This document shows positions 1-9,046 of a stretch of DNA of 64,000 nt, piece by piece (positions within the stretch are counted from its first letter, which is position 1; every line of letters begins with the position of its first letter). The stretch lies in NCBI GenBank assembly GCA_963556045.3, contig CAUVYA020000002.1, forward strand, positions 1,922,001-1,986,000, read 5' to 3'. The notes beneath the pieces were generated by a model. That model saw only the letters and a program-made list of their open reading frames with translations. It had not been told where the DNA came from and searched no databases. Made by a program: the position numbers and the translations under genes. This stretch comes from UBA4781 sp963556045. GTDB taxonomy: Bacteria; Chloroflexota; Anaerolineae; Anaerolineales; Anaerolineaceae.

Positions 1-1131
1 CCGACCAACCTTCACCTCTTTACCCTCATTAACAGACTGTTTTTCCGTTAAACCAAAGGATGCCACCTGCGGGTAGCAATATGTGGCGGCGGGGATCATT
101 GAAAAGTCAATTGGATCGCGTTTGATACCCTTGATGGTTTCTATACAATGGATTCCCATTGTGGAAGCTGCATGCGCTAATAATAGTTTTCCATTTACAT
201 CGCCCACAGCCCAGACGCCGGGAACACTGGTTGCCATATTCTGATCAACCTGAATGAAACCTCGTTTATCCAGTTCAACGCCGATATTTTCGAGCCCCAG
301 TTTCTCTGTGTTAGCCTTGAACCCGATCGCCACCAGAGCCTGTTCAGCCTCGATTTCTTTTTTCGTACCTTCATTTGAAACGGTAACTCTAACGCCATTC
401 TCGGTAGGCTCGATCGCTTCGACTTTATGTTCAGTGAAGACCTGTATGCCGCGTTTTTTAAAGGATTTTTGTAATTCGCCGCTTATTTCTTCATCTTCGA
501 GAGGGAGGATGTTCGGCAGCATTTCAACAATAGTGATTTGGGTTCCAAACGAGCTCCATATGGTGGCAAATTCTGCCCCAATAGCTCCGCCCCCGATGAT
601 GACGGCAGATTCAGGTAGTTTGTCCTGTAAAATGGCATCTTCATACGATAAAACTGTTTTCCCATCGTAGTTCCAGCCTGGCGGGATGAAGGGGTGTGCG
701 CCGGTGGCAATAATGATATTTGAGGTTTTCAGTTCTTCTTTTTCACCATTATTTAGATCGACCTGAATAGTGTTTTTGGTTTTAATGGAAGCAGTACCTT
801 CAAACACTTCAATTTTATGTTTCTTCATGAGAAAACTGACACCGCGTGTCAATCTGTCGGAAACGCGCCGGCTTCGTTTGACAGCCGCTGCATAATCAAT
901 AGAAATGTTGTCGCCTGTGATCCCGTAATCTTTTGTCTCTTCTCGCAGTGTACGGGCAACTTCTGCGTTTTTGAGCAAAGCTTTTGATGGGATGCAGCCC
1001 ACATTCAAACATACGCCCCCCAGCCATCTTTTTTCAATGATGGCAGTTGAGAAACCCAGTTGTGCGGCTCGAATAGCTGCGACATATCCCCCCGGACCAG
1101 CACCTATTATGATCACATCATATTTTTTCAT
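1..1131 (-). CDS. lpdA: Dihydrolipoyl dehydrogenase (3' end cut by window)
   Basis: This FAD flavoprotein oxidises lipoyl groups of 2-oxoacid dehydrogenase or glycine cleavage complexes and reduces NAD+. About 377 residues are visible, against a family length near 460-475, so the C-terminal dimerisation domain with the catalytic His-Glu pair lies outside the window. The N-terminal FAD motif IIGAGPGG (residues 8-15), the redox-active disulfide GGVCLNVGCIPSK (Cys41/Cys46), a second nucleotide-binding motif IIGGGAIGAEFA and the GD motif near VGDVNGK are all present. The start is the ATG at 1131, with GGAG about 12 nt upstream. It diverges from the ATPase operon. No lipoyl-complex partner genes are visible, so the complex it serves is unknown. 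Confidence 0.93.
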   Translation of the reverse strand, partial: MKKYDVIIIGAGPGGYVAAIRAAQLGFSTAIIEKRWLGGVCLNVGCIPSKALLKNAEVARTLREETKDYGITGDNISIDYAAAVKRSRRVSDRLTRGVSFLMKKHKIEVFEGTASIKTKNTIQVDLNNGEKEELKTSNIIIATGAHPFIPPGWNYDGKTVLSYEDAILQDKLPESAVIIGGGAIGAEFATIWSSFGTQITIVEMLPNILPLEDEEISGELQKSFKKRGIQVFTEHKVEAIEPTENGVRVTVSNEGTKKEIEAEQALVAIGFKANTEKLGLENIGVELDKRGFIQVDQNMATSVPGVWAVGDVNGKLLLAHAASTMGIHCIETIKGIKRDPIDFSMIPAATYCYPQVASFGLTEKQSVNEGKEVKVGR

Positions 1132-1231
1132 ATCCCATTCTCCATATAAATCTCTGACAAAATCACGATGATTTAAGGGATTATACTTGTTTTCATTATT
1201 GCGTATATCGGAATTTTATTAGACTCTCTCA

Positions 1232-1296
1232 TTGACGAAACGAACGAGAGGGTATAAGATAGCGAGTCGTTAAAAGTGAGGTTTATAATCACTGAT
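1232..1296 (+). promoter_or_regulatory. Promoter region of the V/A-ATPase operon
   Basis: A perfect TATAAT lies at 1284-1289, with only seven bases before the ATG at 1297, so transcription should start at or next to the start codon. A second possible promoter is TTGACG (1232-1237), 17 bp, TAAGAT (1255-1260), which would give a leader of about 30 nt. No good ribosome-binding site stands at the proper distance before 1297, which favours a leaderless transcript. Confidence 0.6.
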
Positions 1297-1677
1297 ATGA
1301 AGAAAAAGATTGTTGTAGAAGAAAAGAAACAAGAAGATCCACAGGCTCTACTTGAAAAGATCTTGAAAGCGGAAGTAAATTCAGCAGAGCGGATTGCTGA
1401 TGTTCGTAAAAATAGCGAACAACAGATCACTGCTATCCAGGAAGAAGCTGAGAAAACAAAAAAAGAAGCATATGCAAGTGGAAGACGAGCCAGAACCCGT
1501 TTGGTAGAAAAAGGTCTGGAAAAAGCCAAAACAGAAGCAACCGCGAAGATCCAACAATCGAATCAGGAAACTGACCGTATTTTAAAAAGTGGGTCAAATT
1601 ATATTAATGATGCTGTTGCCATAAGCCTGTCATTTATATTGGGAAAAGAAACCCAGGAGAATTCCCATGATAAGTAA
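1297..1677 (+). CDS. ntpF: V-type ATPase peripheral-stalk subunit (G/H-like)
   Basis: This 126-residue, highly charged, almost entirely helical protein (runs of E, K, A and Q, with no membrane segment) matches the coiled-coil stalk subunit that pairs with subunit E to hold the V1 head against the membrane part. The identification rests on composition and on its place as first gene of the ntpFIKECGABD order known from Enterococcus hirae. I chose ATG 1297 over the in-frame GTG at 1276 because a TATAAT box sits seven bases before 1297, which would place the GTG upstream of the transcription start. Its 3' end overlaps the start of ntpI. Confidence 0.8.
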   Translation: MKKKIVVEEKKQEDPQALLEKILKAEVNSAERIADVRKNSEQQITAIQEEAEKTKKEAYASGRRARTRLVEKGLEKAKTEATAKIQQSNQETDRILKSGSNYINDAVAISLSFILGKETQENSHDK

Positions 1678-3574
1678 AATGGCACGAATTGAAATTATTG
1701 GGCTGAAAAAAAACCTGCGGGAGACGGTTCGTGAATTGCACGAGCTGGGAACAATGCAGATCGATGATATCCGTACGTTAACCAATGTGTATATGCAGCC
1801 GATCAACCTGTCGTATGAGATGGTTCAGGCTCGCGAGAAGGTTGAACTGGTAAACGCGAAGATCAACGGACTGGAAGATCTTTTTAAGAAATATTTCATT
1901 ACTTCACCTACCGATGTTGCTGATGCATCCTCTTTCTCTGCTATCGATTCAAAAGTCGAGCAGGTCAATACGACGATTCAACAATTAACCCAGCAGAAAA
2001 CAAATTTACAGGACGAGCTGATCTCACTTTCGAAATACCGTGAAATACTGAAGGTGATGGTTCCTCTTCTTCCTGAATCTGCTCGCAAGTCTGGCAATGC
2101 AACCATCGGAGCCTTGCTGCACACCACCCAGACTCGTTCTATGAATATGCTTATCAATCAACTGCGAGCTATGACGCAGGGAAAATTTGAAATGGTGACC
2201 GTCAAGATCGGAGAATCTACCAACGCATTGATAGGTGTTTTGCCACGTGATCTGGTGGTTTCTGTTGAGAATTACCTTGAACGAGAGAAGATCACACAGC
2301 TTGTTTTACCCGATGAATACACCATTCTCTCCTCTTCTGAAGCGCAGGATAAGATCGAAAAAAAGATCGAGAATGATCATAAAGAGCTTGATGCAATTGA
2401 TGATCGTTTCCGTGAACTGGCAAGTATATGGGGTCCCTACCTGCATTCATGGCAAATTACCTGCTTGAATATCATGGATGAATTTGAGATCTATTCCCGC
2501 ATAGGAGAGACGGAACATACATTTACCATCTATGGGTGGATCAAGAACAATGAATTCGATTCATTGAGCCAATTACTGCATGAAAAAGTAAGCACAGATA
2601 TCATGGTAAACATCCTTGATGTACCGGTAGAACTCAGGGAAAAGGTGCCGGTTGTTCTGGAGAATCCGAAGATCATCAAACCTTTCGAAAACCTGACCAA
2701 AATGCGTGCCATTCCTGCATATTTCGATATTGATCCTAGTAAATTGATGGCAATCTTTATGCCGATCTTTTTCGGAATGATGCTTGGTGATGTTGGATAT
2801 GGTGCCATTTTATTGGTGTTGACACATTTCCTTTCAAAGAAAGTGACCAAAGGTATCTTTGCAGATCTGATCAGAACGATCTTTTATGGTTCCTTCTGGG
2901 CTATTCTATTCGGATTCCTTTTTGGTGAGTTTTTAGGAACGCTAGGAGGAGCAATTGGATTGAAACCCATTTTGTTAGATCGCTCTGCGCCGGGCAGCAC
3001 CATGACATTACTGTATATGGTAATTGGTGTTGGTGTATTCCATATTGTGTTGGGTTTGTTGATCGGTCTTATCAATGCTGTCCAGCATCGCAATAAAACG
3101 CACATTTTCGAAAGAGTGGGAATGTTGCTTGGTTTGGCAGGATTGTTGTTGCTGGTGGCTAAAATCCTTCATATTGTTCCGGATGTAGTCACCATTCCAA
3201 GTTACATCATGTTGGTGGCGGGGATTGGTTTGTTGGGAGTTTCTTACGGGAAAACCGGGGTTATCCTTGGTCCGATCGAGTTTATTGGATTGTTGGGTAA
3301 TATTCTCTCTTACCTTCGTATTGCTGCATTAGGTCTCGCATCCGTCTTTTTGGCCAAGGTTGCCAATGATATGGTAGGAATGGTCGGGAATGTTGTAGTA
3401 GGTGTGTTTGTTGCTGTCATTATCCATTCCCTCAATCTGGTGATGGGCGCTTTCAGCCCAACAATTCAAAGCTTGCGTTTACAGTATGTGGAATTCTTCA
3501 GACGTTTCTATGAAGGCGGTTCAAATGCTTTTGCACCGTTCAAGAAACGGGTATTAGCACAGTATGAGGAATAG
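1667..3574 (+). CDS. ntpI: V-type ATP synthase subunit I (membrane subunit a)
   Basis: This 635-residue subunit forms the static half-channel for ions next to the c-ring. The first ~330 residues are soluble and partly coiled-coil and contact the peripheral stalks. The C-terminal half holds a series of hydrophobic segments beginning near MAIFMPIFFGMMLGDVGYG, a typical signature of the family, and ends with a segment containing YLRIAALGLA that carries the essential arginine. It starts at ATG 1667 with AGGAGA at 1654-1659 and overlaps ntpF by 11 nt. The length is normal for bacterial and archaeal I subunits. Confidence 0.95.
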   Translation: MISKMARIEIIGLKKNLRETVRELHELGTMQIDDIRTLTNVYMQPINLSYEMVQAREKVELVNAKINGLEDLFKKYFITSPTDVADASSFSAIDSKVEQVNTTIQQLTQQKTNLQDELISLSKYREILKVMVPLLPESARKSGNATIGALLHTTQTRSMNMLINQLRAMTQGKFEMVTVKIGESTNALIGVLPRDLVVSVENYLEREKITQLVLPDEYTILSSSEAQDKIEKKIENDHKELDAIDDRFRELASIWGPYLHSWQITCLNIMDEFEIYSRIGETEHTFTIYGWIKNNEFDSLSQLLHEKVSTDIMVNILDVPVELREKVPVVLENPKIIKPFENLTKMRAIPAYFDIDPSKLMAIFMPIFFGMMLGDVGYGAILLVLTHFLSKKVTKGIFADLIRTIFYGSFWAILFGFLFGEFLGTLGGAIGLKPILLDRSAPGSTMTLLYMVIGVGVFHIVLGLLIGLINAVQHRNKTHIFERVGMLLGLAGLLLLVAKILHIVPDVVTIPSYIMLVAGIGLLGVSYGKTGVILGPIEFIGLLGNILSYLRIAALGLASVFLAKVANDMVGMVGNVVVGVFVAVIIHSLNLVMGAFSPTIQSLRLQYVEFFRRFYEGGSNAFAPFKKRVLAQYEE

Positions 3575-3592
3575 GAAAGAAAGGAGAATAAA

Positions 3593-3805
3593 ATGGAACA
3601 AGGAATTATCGCATTAGCTGCCGCTTTAGCAATAGGTTTATCGGCTATTGCAACCGGTATAGCTCAGAGAGGTATTGGGTCTGCCGGGGTTGGTGCAGTT
3701 GCAGAAAAACCAGAATTATTAGGCTCGATCATTATCTTGGTGGCAATCCCGGAAACACTTGTTATTCTGGGTTTCGCTGTTGCTGCCATTATTTTGATGG
3801 GTTGA
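3593..3805 (+). CDS. ntpK: V-type ATP synthase subunit K (c-ring proteolipid)
   Basis: At 70 residues this is a single-hairpin proteolipid of two membrane helices joined by the loop around AVAEKPE. The ion-carrying glutamate is in helix 2 within IPETLVILG. The E. hirae NtpK is about twice this length with four helices, so this ring should contain one Glu per hairpin, as in archaeal-type short subunits. The Glu-Thr pair resembles sodium-binding rings, but there is no tyrosine at the usual later position, so the coupling ion (H+ or Na+) cannot be settled. AGGAG lies upstream of ATG 3593. Confidence 0.93.
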   Translation: MEQGIIALAAALAIGLSAIATGIAQRGIGSAGVGAVAEKPELLGSIIILVAIPETLVILGFAVAAIILMG

Positions 3806-3821
3806 TCGGAGAAAGGTATTT

Positions 3822-4439
3822 ATGGAATTTGAAACTATCCTGGATGGAATCGAGAAAATCGCGGATACCCAAATTGCTGAGATAAAACAGCAAACGGATC
3901 AGCGCATCAAGGATATTAAAGCAAGTTATAAAAAAGAAGCGGATGAGATCCGGACAAACCTTGAAAAAGAAGGTCGCATCCGTTTGAATCGTGAAGCAGC
4001 CCTCATTAAGCAGCAAGCGGAAATGCAGTATCTCCAGACCATCTCTGGTGCACGTCAGCAATTGATCCAATCCACGCTGGACATGGTCAAGAACAAATTA
4101 GAGGTGGCGCGTGATTCGAAGGACGAATATAAAAAGCTTCTCTTCTTCTTGATCAAAGAAGCAATGGATGACCTTATATCATCTTTAGGAAATGACAATA
4201 CGATCATTCTCTCTTTTAGTTCCAAAGATGAAGATCTGGTGAAGGGATTTAAAGCGGATCCCGCTTATACAATTCAATATAAATTTGACCTGAATTGTTG
4301 GGGTGGATGTAACGCTTCCAGCGCTGATGGCAAAGTGTGTGTTTATAACACTTTGAATGATCGCTACAAACGTGCTGCCCCGATCTTACAGCAGCAATTG
4401 TCCCTATTCTTCAATGAGAAGACGGCACAAGAGACATAA
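3822..4439 (+). CDS. ntpE: V-type ATP synthase subunit E
   Basis: This 205-residue peripheral-stalk subunit has a long charged N-terminal helix (residues ~1-100) that would pair with NtpF, followed by a compact C-terminal domain that binds the top of the A3B3 head. No membrane segments are seen. It lies 16 nt after ntpK, and its stop shares one base with the ATG of ntpC (TAATG), consistent with translational coupling. Confidence 0.9.
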   Translation: MEFETILDGIEKIADTQIAEIKQQTDQRIKDIKASYKKEADEIRTNLEKEGRIRLNREAALIKQQAEMQYLQTISGARQQLIQSTLDMVKNKLEVARDSKDEYKKLLFFLIKEAMDDLISSLGNDNTIILSFSSKDEDLVKGFKADPAYTIQYKFDLNCWGGCNASSADGKVCVYNTLNDRYKRAAPILQQQLSLFFNEKTAQET

Positions 4440-5500
4440 TGGCAACATTTGATTATGGGAATACGCGTTTACGAGCACGCTTATCCCGATTATTGACGAA
4501 GGAAATGCTGGAAGAAATGACCCGTGCGGATAACATAGACGGGTTTCTTTCATCATTAATTAAGAGCGCGTATAAAACATCGATCGAAAAAGCCTTGACT
4601 GTTTCCAGTGGAATTCAAACTGTTCAAACCTTTTTGGAAACCGAATCTGAGAACCTGTTTTTAGACTATCAAAGTTTTTATCAGGACTCAGCCTGGGAAC
4701 AGGTCAGATTGTTGTTTGCATTTCATGATTTTTTAAATATTCATACCATTGTACGTGGTGTACTGGGTAATGTGCCCAAGAACGAAATTCAGGATCTTCT
4801 AACACGTTCGGGAAAAATCCCCTTCCGTATGCTCCGTGATCTTTCGATGAGCCCGGGGTTTAGTATATTAATGTCGAAAATGGTAGCATATCACATTCCT
4901 TATACGGATGTTTTGTTGAAGAATCAAACCATTCTTCCCACCCTGCAGGGAGCACAAATTGAATTGCTCCTGGAGAAAGTCTTTTATGCAGAAGTTTTTG
5001 TGAATAATAGTTTGTTTCTTGAGCAAAGCCGCTTTATGAAAGAATACTTTTCCATGCATGTTGACCAGGATAATATCGTCTGCGCCCTGCGCATCATCAA
5101 GAATCCAGAGATCATCACCTTAAAAAACATTAATGTTAAAGATTGTTTCATCGAACATGGAACGATGAGTAAATCTTTTTTTCTGTCAATCGTAGAGGAA
5201 AAAGATATCGAAAAAGCTGTAAAACGATTCTTGGGAACTCCCTATTACCCATGTTTGCAGGAAGGATTGCTAGAATTTCAACAAACAGGTTTATTAACCG
5301 AGTTTGAGGAACGGCTTCGAAAGATGTTGTTAAAGCGTGCTTCTCAATTCCCATTTGAAGATCCCATCGGGGTGGGTGTTCCTATTGGTTATTTTGTTCG
5401 TAAGACCAATGAGATGCATAATATCTGGTGGATTGCCAAGGGTATCCAGCTTGGATTTGATTCCGCGGATATCATTGAACATCTGGAAGTGCTGACATGA
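4439..5500 (+). CDS. ntpC: V-type ATP synthase subunit C (central stalk socket)
   Basis: Subunit C (homologue of eukaryotic subunit d) is the funnel that links the rotating c-ring to the D/F shaft. The 353-residue protein is soluble, helix-rich and of normal length for the AtpC/NtpC family. It begins with the typical short DYGNTRLRAR segment. The ATG at 4439 overlaps the ntpE stop, and its own stop overlaps ntpG by four bases (ATGA). Confidence 0.92.
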   Translation: MATFDYGNTRLRARLSRLLTKEMLEEMTRADNIDGFLSSLIKSAYKTSIEKALTVSSGIQTVQTFLETESENLFLDYQSFYQDSAWEQVRLLFAFHDFLNIHTIVRGVLGNVPKNEIQDLLTRSGKIPFRMLRDLSMSPGFSILMSKMVAYHIPYTDVLLKNQTILPTLQGAQIELLLEKVFYAEVFVNNSLFLEQSRFMKEYFSMHVDQDNIVCALRIIKNPEIITLKNINVKDCFIEHGTMSKSFFLSIVEEKDIEKAVKRFLGTPYYPCLQEGLLEFQQTGLLTEFEERLRKMLLKRASQFPFEDPIGVGVPIGYFVRKTNEMHNIWWIAKGIQLGFDSADIIEHLEVLT

Positions 5501-5847
5501 ATAAGCTGGTGTTGATAACGACCTTCAGTATGGCAAACGGATATCGACTGGCAGGTATTGACGCACACGGTGTTGCCAATGAACATGATGCGGAAAGCCT
5601 GATAAATAAGTACATTGAAGGTTGTGAACCAGTTTTACTGGCGATCGACGACGAATTATTTTCTAAAATCGATCGTAAATTGATCAAGTCCTTGTATGAT
5701 TGCAAGCATATTGCACTGGTTACAATACCCAGTAAATCTCAAAAGCCCAGCACGAGGGTTAATCAAGAACATCTCTATGACATGATTCGTCATGCAACCG
5801 GGACGCAAATTCATTTTAAAGGCGAAAGCGATGGAAGCAGCAAATAA
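5497..5847 (+). CDS. ntpG: V-type ATP synthase subunit F
   Basis: This 116-residue protein, called NtpG in Enterococcus, caps the central shaft with subunit D. The N-terminal half has the Rossmann-like pattern of the family, with a conserved EPVLLAIDDELFSKID segment near residues 45-60. It starts with an ATGA overlap onto ntpC and overlaps the start of ntpA by 17 nt, so the genes are tightly packed. Confidence 0.88.
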   Translation: MNKLVLITTFSMANGYRLAGIDAHGVANEHDAESLINKYIEGCEPVLLAIDDELFSKIDRKLIKSLYDCKHIALVTIPSKSQKPSTRVNQEHLYDMIRHATGTQIHFKGESDGSSK

Positions 5848-7639
5848 AGAATGCGGAATTATTAATCGGATCTCTGGTCCGGTTGTGGGTGTGAGCGGAC
5901 TTGAAGAAGTTCGTCTTCATGACATGGTATGGGTTGGCGGCGCGAAATTGGTGGGCGAAGTAATTCGTATGTCAGGCACGCAAGCCACGATCCAGGTATA
6001 TGAAGAAACATCCGGGTTAAAAATAGGAGAGCCAATTTGGGGAACCGGGCATCCATTAATTGCACATCTTGGTCCTGGATTGATGGGACAGATCTTTGAT
6101 GGTCTTCAACGCCCGTTGAATAAGTTGGCTGAGGTGGAAGGTAATTTCTTGCAGAGGGGTGTTACAGAGAGTTCTCTATCACAAGATAAAAAATGGAATT
6201 TCACTCCATTTGTAAAAGAAGGAGATATCATCCAGGCGGGCAATGTTTTAGGTGAAATACCAGAAACACAGAGTATCATACACCGAATTCTGGTACCACC
6301 CAAAATGAATGGTCGTATTGTCGAAGTGAAAAGCGGGGCATTGACCATTGCAGAACCGGTCGTATTTATTGAAGACGATCAGGGAAAAGTACAATCGATG
6401 AATATGGAGCATGTATGGCCTGTACGAAGCCCGCGACCGTATAAACGTCGTTTAGACCTGGCAGAACCTCTTGTTACAGGCAAACGGGTCATTGATATGT
6501 TTTTTCCGATCCCTAAGGGCGGATCTGCGATCATCCCTGGAGGATTTGGAACCGGGAAAACGGTTATTCAGCAGTCTCTTGCACGCTGGTCTGATGTAGA
6601 TGTGGTGGTTTACGTAGGATGTGGTGAGCGCGGTAACGAAATGGCAGAAGTTCTTATGGAGCTGCCTGAACTGGAAGATCGCGTAAAAGGAATTCCGCTC
6701 ATCAATAGAACTGTTTTGATCGCCAATACATCCAATATGCCTGTGGCGGCGCGTGAAGCCAGTATTTATCTGGGTATCACGATCGCCGAGTATTATCGTG
6801 ACATGGGATACGACGTGCTGATGCTGGCAGATTCCACATCGCGCTGGGGGGAAGCATTACGTGAGGTGTCTGGACGTCTGGAAGAGATCCCCGGTGAAGA
6901 GGGCTACCCGGCTTACCTGTCTTCACGTCTAGCGGAGTTCTACGAACGAGCCGGACATGTTGACTGTCTGGGAAATGGAGAAGAGAAACCCTATGCAGGT
7001 CATCGTGAGGGCTCTGTTTCACTGGTAGGAGCAGTTTCTCCTCCAGGAGGAGATTTCTCTGATCCGATAACGCAAAGTTCCATGAGAATCACGGGAGTAT
7101 TCTGGGCGCTGGATTACGAATTATCTCGCAAACGCCACTTCCCCGCGATCAACTGGATCAAGAGCTTTTCGCTGGTGGATCTTTCGCGCTGGTTTGGAGA
7201 TAACATCGAAGAAGATTTCCCAAAGCTGGTGCAGGAAGCGAAATCAATACTAGGTCGAGAAAATGAATTGCTGCAGGTTGTGCAGCTCATCGGGCAGGAA
7301 GCTCTTTCTGATATGGAACGTGAAATCCTGAATATTTCTAAAATACTGCGCGAAGACTTCCTGCAGCAATCGTCCATTCAAGACACCGATGCTTTTTGCA
7401 GTCTGGAGAAATCGTACTGGATGTTAAAAGCGATTCTTGAATATCATAAAAAAGCGCAGGAAGCATTGGAAGCAGGAATTGAACTTGGTGCGATAACCGA
7501 TCTTCCGGTGTTACAGCGCATAGCTCGCATGAAAGAGATCAACGTTGAAAAATCTGTTCCGGAAATAAAACGACTGATCGGAAAAATTGACGATGCAACG
7601 AACAGTCTGATCTCGAATTGGGAGACTGAAAATGCCTGA
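5831..7639 (+). CDS. ntpA: V-type ATP synthase catalytic subunit A
   Basis: This is the nucleotide-hydrolysing or -synthesising subunit. The 602-residue protein opens with a beta-barrel beginning GIINRISGPVVGV, carries the A-subunit-specific bulge region (residues ~110-190) and has the P-loop GGFGTGKT near residues 237-244. Later motifs such as LADSTSRWGEALREVSGRLEEIPGEEGYPAYLS are shared by A-type and V-type catalytic subunits (here split at 20 residues: LADSTSRWGEALREVSGR). I prefer ATG 5831 over the in-frame ATG 5792, which would add 13 non-homologous residues and a longer overlap with ntpG. Confidence 0.97.
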   Translation: MEAANKECGIINRISGPVVGVSGLEEVRLHDMVWVGGAKLVGEVIRMSGTQATIQVYEETSGLKIGEPIWGTGHPLIAHLGPGLMGQIFDGLQRPLNKLAEVEGNFLQRGVTESSLSQDKKWNFTPFVKEGDIIQAGNVLGEIPETQSIIHRILVPPKMNGRIVEVKSGALTIAEPVVFIEDDQGKVQSMNMEHVWPVRSPRPYKRRLDLAEPLVTGKRVIDMFFPIPKGGSAIIPGGFGTGKTVIQQSLARWSDVDVVVYVGCGERGNEMAEVLMELPELEDRVKGIPLINRTVLIANTSNMPVAAREASIYLGITIAEYYRDMGYDVLMLADSTSRWGEALREVSGRLEEIPGEEGYPAYLSSRLAEFYERAGHVDCLGNGEEKPYAGHREGSVSLVGAVSPPGGDFSDPITQSSMRITGVFWALDYELSRKRHFPAINWIKSFSLVDLSRWFGDNIEEDFPKLVQEAKSILGRENELLQVVQLIGQEALSDMEREILNISKILREDFLQQSSIQDTDAFCSLEKSYWMLKAILEYHKKAQEALEAGIELGAITDLPVLQRIARMKEINVEKSVPEIKRLIGKIDDATNSLISNWETENA

Positions 7640-9041
7640 AAAATATCTTAATGCGAAACTTGCCACAAAAGAGTACCGCACCATATCGCAAATTAAAGGT
7701 CCTTTGATCTTTGTTGAACGTGTTGCAGATGTGGCATTTGATGAAATGGTACAAATTATTGACCCCGACGGACTTCCACGGGTAGGGCGCGTGCTGGAAA
7801 TTGATGGTGACATGGCGATCATCCAGATGTTCTTGGGTACAGAAGGACTGGATATCTCACGTACGGGTGTGCGTTTTTCAGGGGATGTTGTCAGGTTGAA
7901 AGTATCTCCATCTATGCTCGGTCGTATTCTCAATGGCATGGGTGAACCGATTGATGGAGGACCGGATATCGTTCCGGAAAAACTGGAAGATATTAACGGA
8001 TCGCCGATCAATCCGGCTGTGCGTAATGAACCGAAAGAATTCATCCAAACCGGTGTATCTACTATCGATGGACTCAATTCACTTGCGCGTGGTCAGAAGC
8101 TGCCCATTTTCTCCGGTTCAGGGTTGCCGGGAAATGAATTGGCAGCACAGATCGCTTCTCAAGCCAGAGTATTATCTGATGAGAAGACCAGTGATGAACC
8201 GTTCGCGGTAGTATTCGCAGCAATTGGTATTACCCATCGTGAATCCTCGTTTTTCATTGAACACTTCCGCTCCAGCGGCGCACTGGATCGCACAGTGGTC
8301 TTTCTTAATCATGCGGATGATCCAACCATTGAGCGCATCATGACGCCGCGCGCAGCGTTGACGACCGCTGAATATCTGGCATATACCCACGATCTGCATG
8401 TGCTCGTTATACTCACGGATATGACCAATTATTGTGAAGCATTGCGTGAATTATCGGTAGCGCGCGAAGAATTGCCCGGTCGGCGCGGTTACCCCGGGTA
8501 TATGTATTCGGATCTAGCCAGTCTCTACGAACGAGCTGGGCGCATCAAAGGAAAGAAAGGGTCAGTAACACAGCTGATCCTACTATCCATGCCGGATGAT
8601 GACATAACGCACCCGATCCCCGACCTGACCGGCTACATCACGGAAGGGCAGATCGTTTTGGGAAGAGGATTACATCAAAAAGGTGTATTCCCGCCGGTTG
8701 ATGTGCTGCCATCCCTCTCTCGATTGATGAAGGAAGCTATTGGAACGGGACATACCCGTGAGGACCATCAAGCTATCGCTGACCAGATCTATTCTTTCTA
8801 TGCGGAAGGAAGGGAGCTTGAAAAATTGGTTGCGATCATTGGGGAAGCTTCTTTGACGGAACAGGATCAGCGTATCCTTAGTTTCTCAAAAAGCTTTGAA
8901 CAAAAATTCATTAACCAGGGACAGGAAAACCGCTCCATTGAACAAACTCTGACACTGGCATGGGAACTGTTATCCATGTTCCCGAAAGAATATCTCAAAC
9001 GCATTCCGGAAGCAATGATCGAAGAGTATTATCGAGGATAG
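7632..9041 (+). CDS. ntpB: V-type ATP synthase regulatory subunit B
   Basis: The non-catalytic partner of subunit A in the A3B3 hexamer is 469 residues long. In place of the Walker A loop it has FSGSGLPGNELAA, as in other B subunits, so it binds but does not turn over nucleotide. The arginine-bearing PGRRGYPGYMYSDLA segment lies near residue 280. Its ATG overlaps the end of ntpA by 8 nt. Confidence 0.97.
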   Translation: MPEKYLNAKLATKEYRTISQIKGPLIFVERVADVAFDEMVQIIDPDGLPRVGRVLEIDGDMAIIQMFLGTEGLDISRTGVRFSGDVVRLKVSPSMLGRILNGMGEPIDGGPDIVPEKLEDINGSPINPAVRNEPKEFIQTGVSTIDGLNSLARGQKLPIFSGSGLPGNELAAQIASQARVLSDEKTSDEPFAVVFAAIGITHRESSFFIEHFRSSGALDRTVVFLNHADDPTIERIMTPRAALTTAEYLAYTHDLHVLVILTDMTNYCEALRELSVAREELPGRRGYPGYMYSDLASLYERAGRIKGKKGSVTQLILLSMPDDDITHPIPDLTGYITEGQIVLGRGLHQKGVFPPVDVLPSLSRLMKEAIGTGHTREDHQAIADQIYSFYAEGRELEKLVAIIGEASLTEQDQRILSFSKSFEQKFINQGQENRSIEQTLTLAWELLSMFPKEYLKRIPEAMIEEYYRG

Positions 9042-9046
9042 TGCTG

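Noticed and set aside
5792..5830. Earlier ATG of ntpA
   Set aside because: It would add 13 residues unlike the family and increase overlap with ntpG; the family start fits ATG 5831.
8960..9046. Earlier start of ntpD inside ntpB
   Set aside because: The added residues are a frame-shifted reading of ntpB; ATG 9047 gives the known N-terminus.
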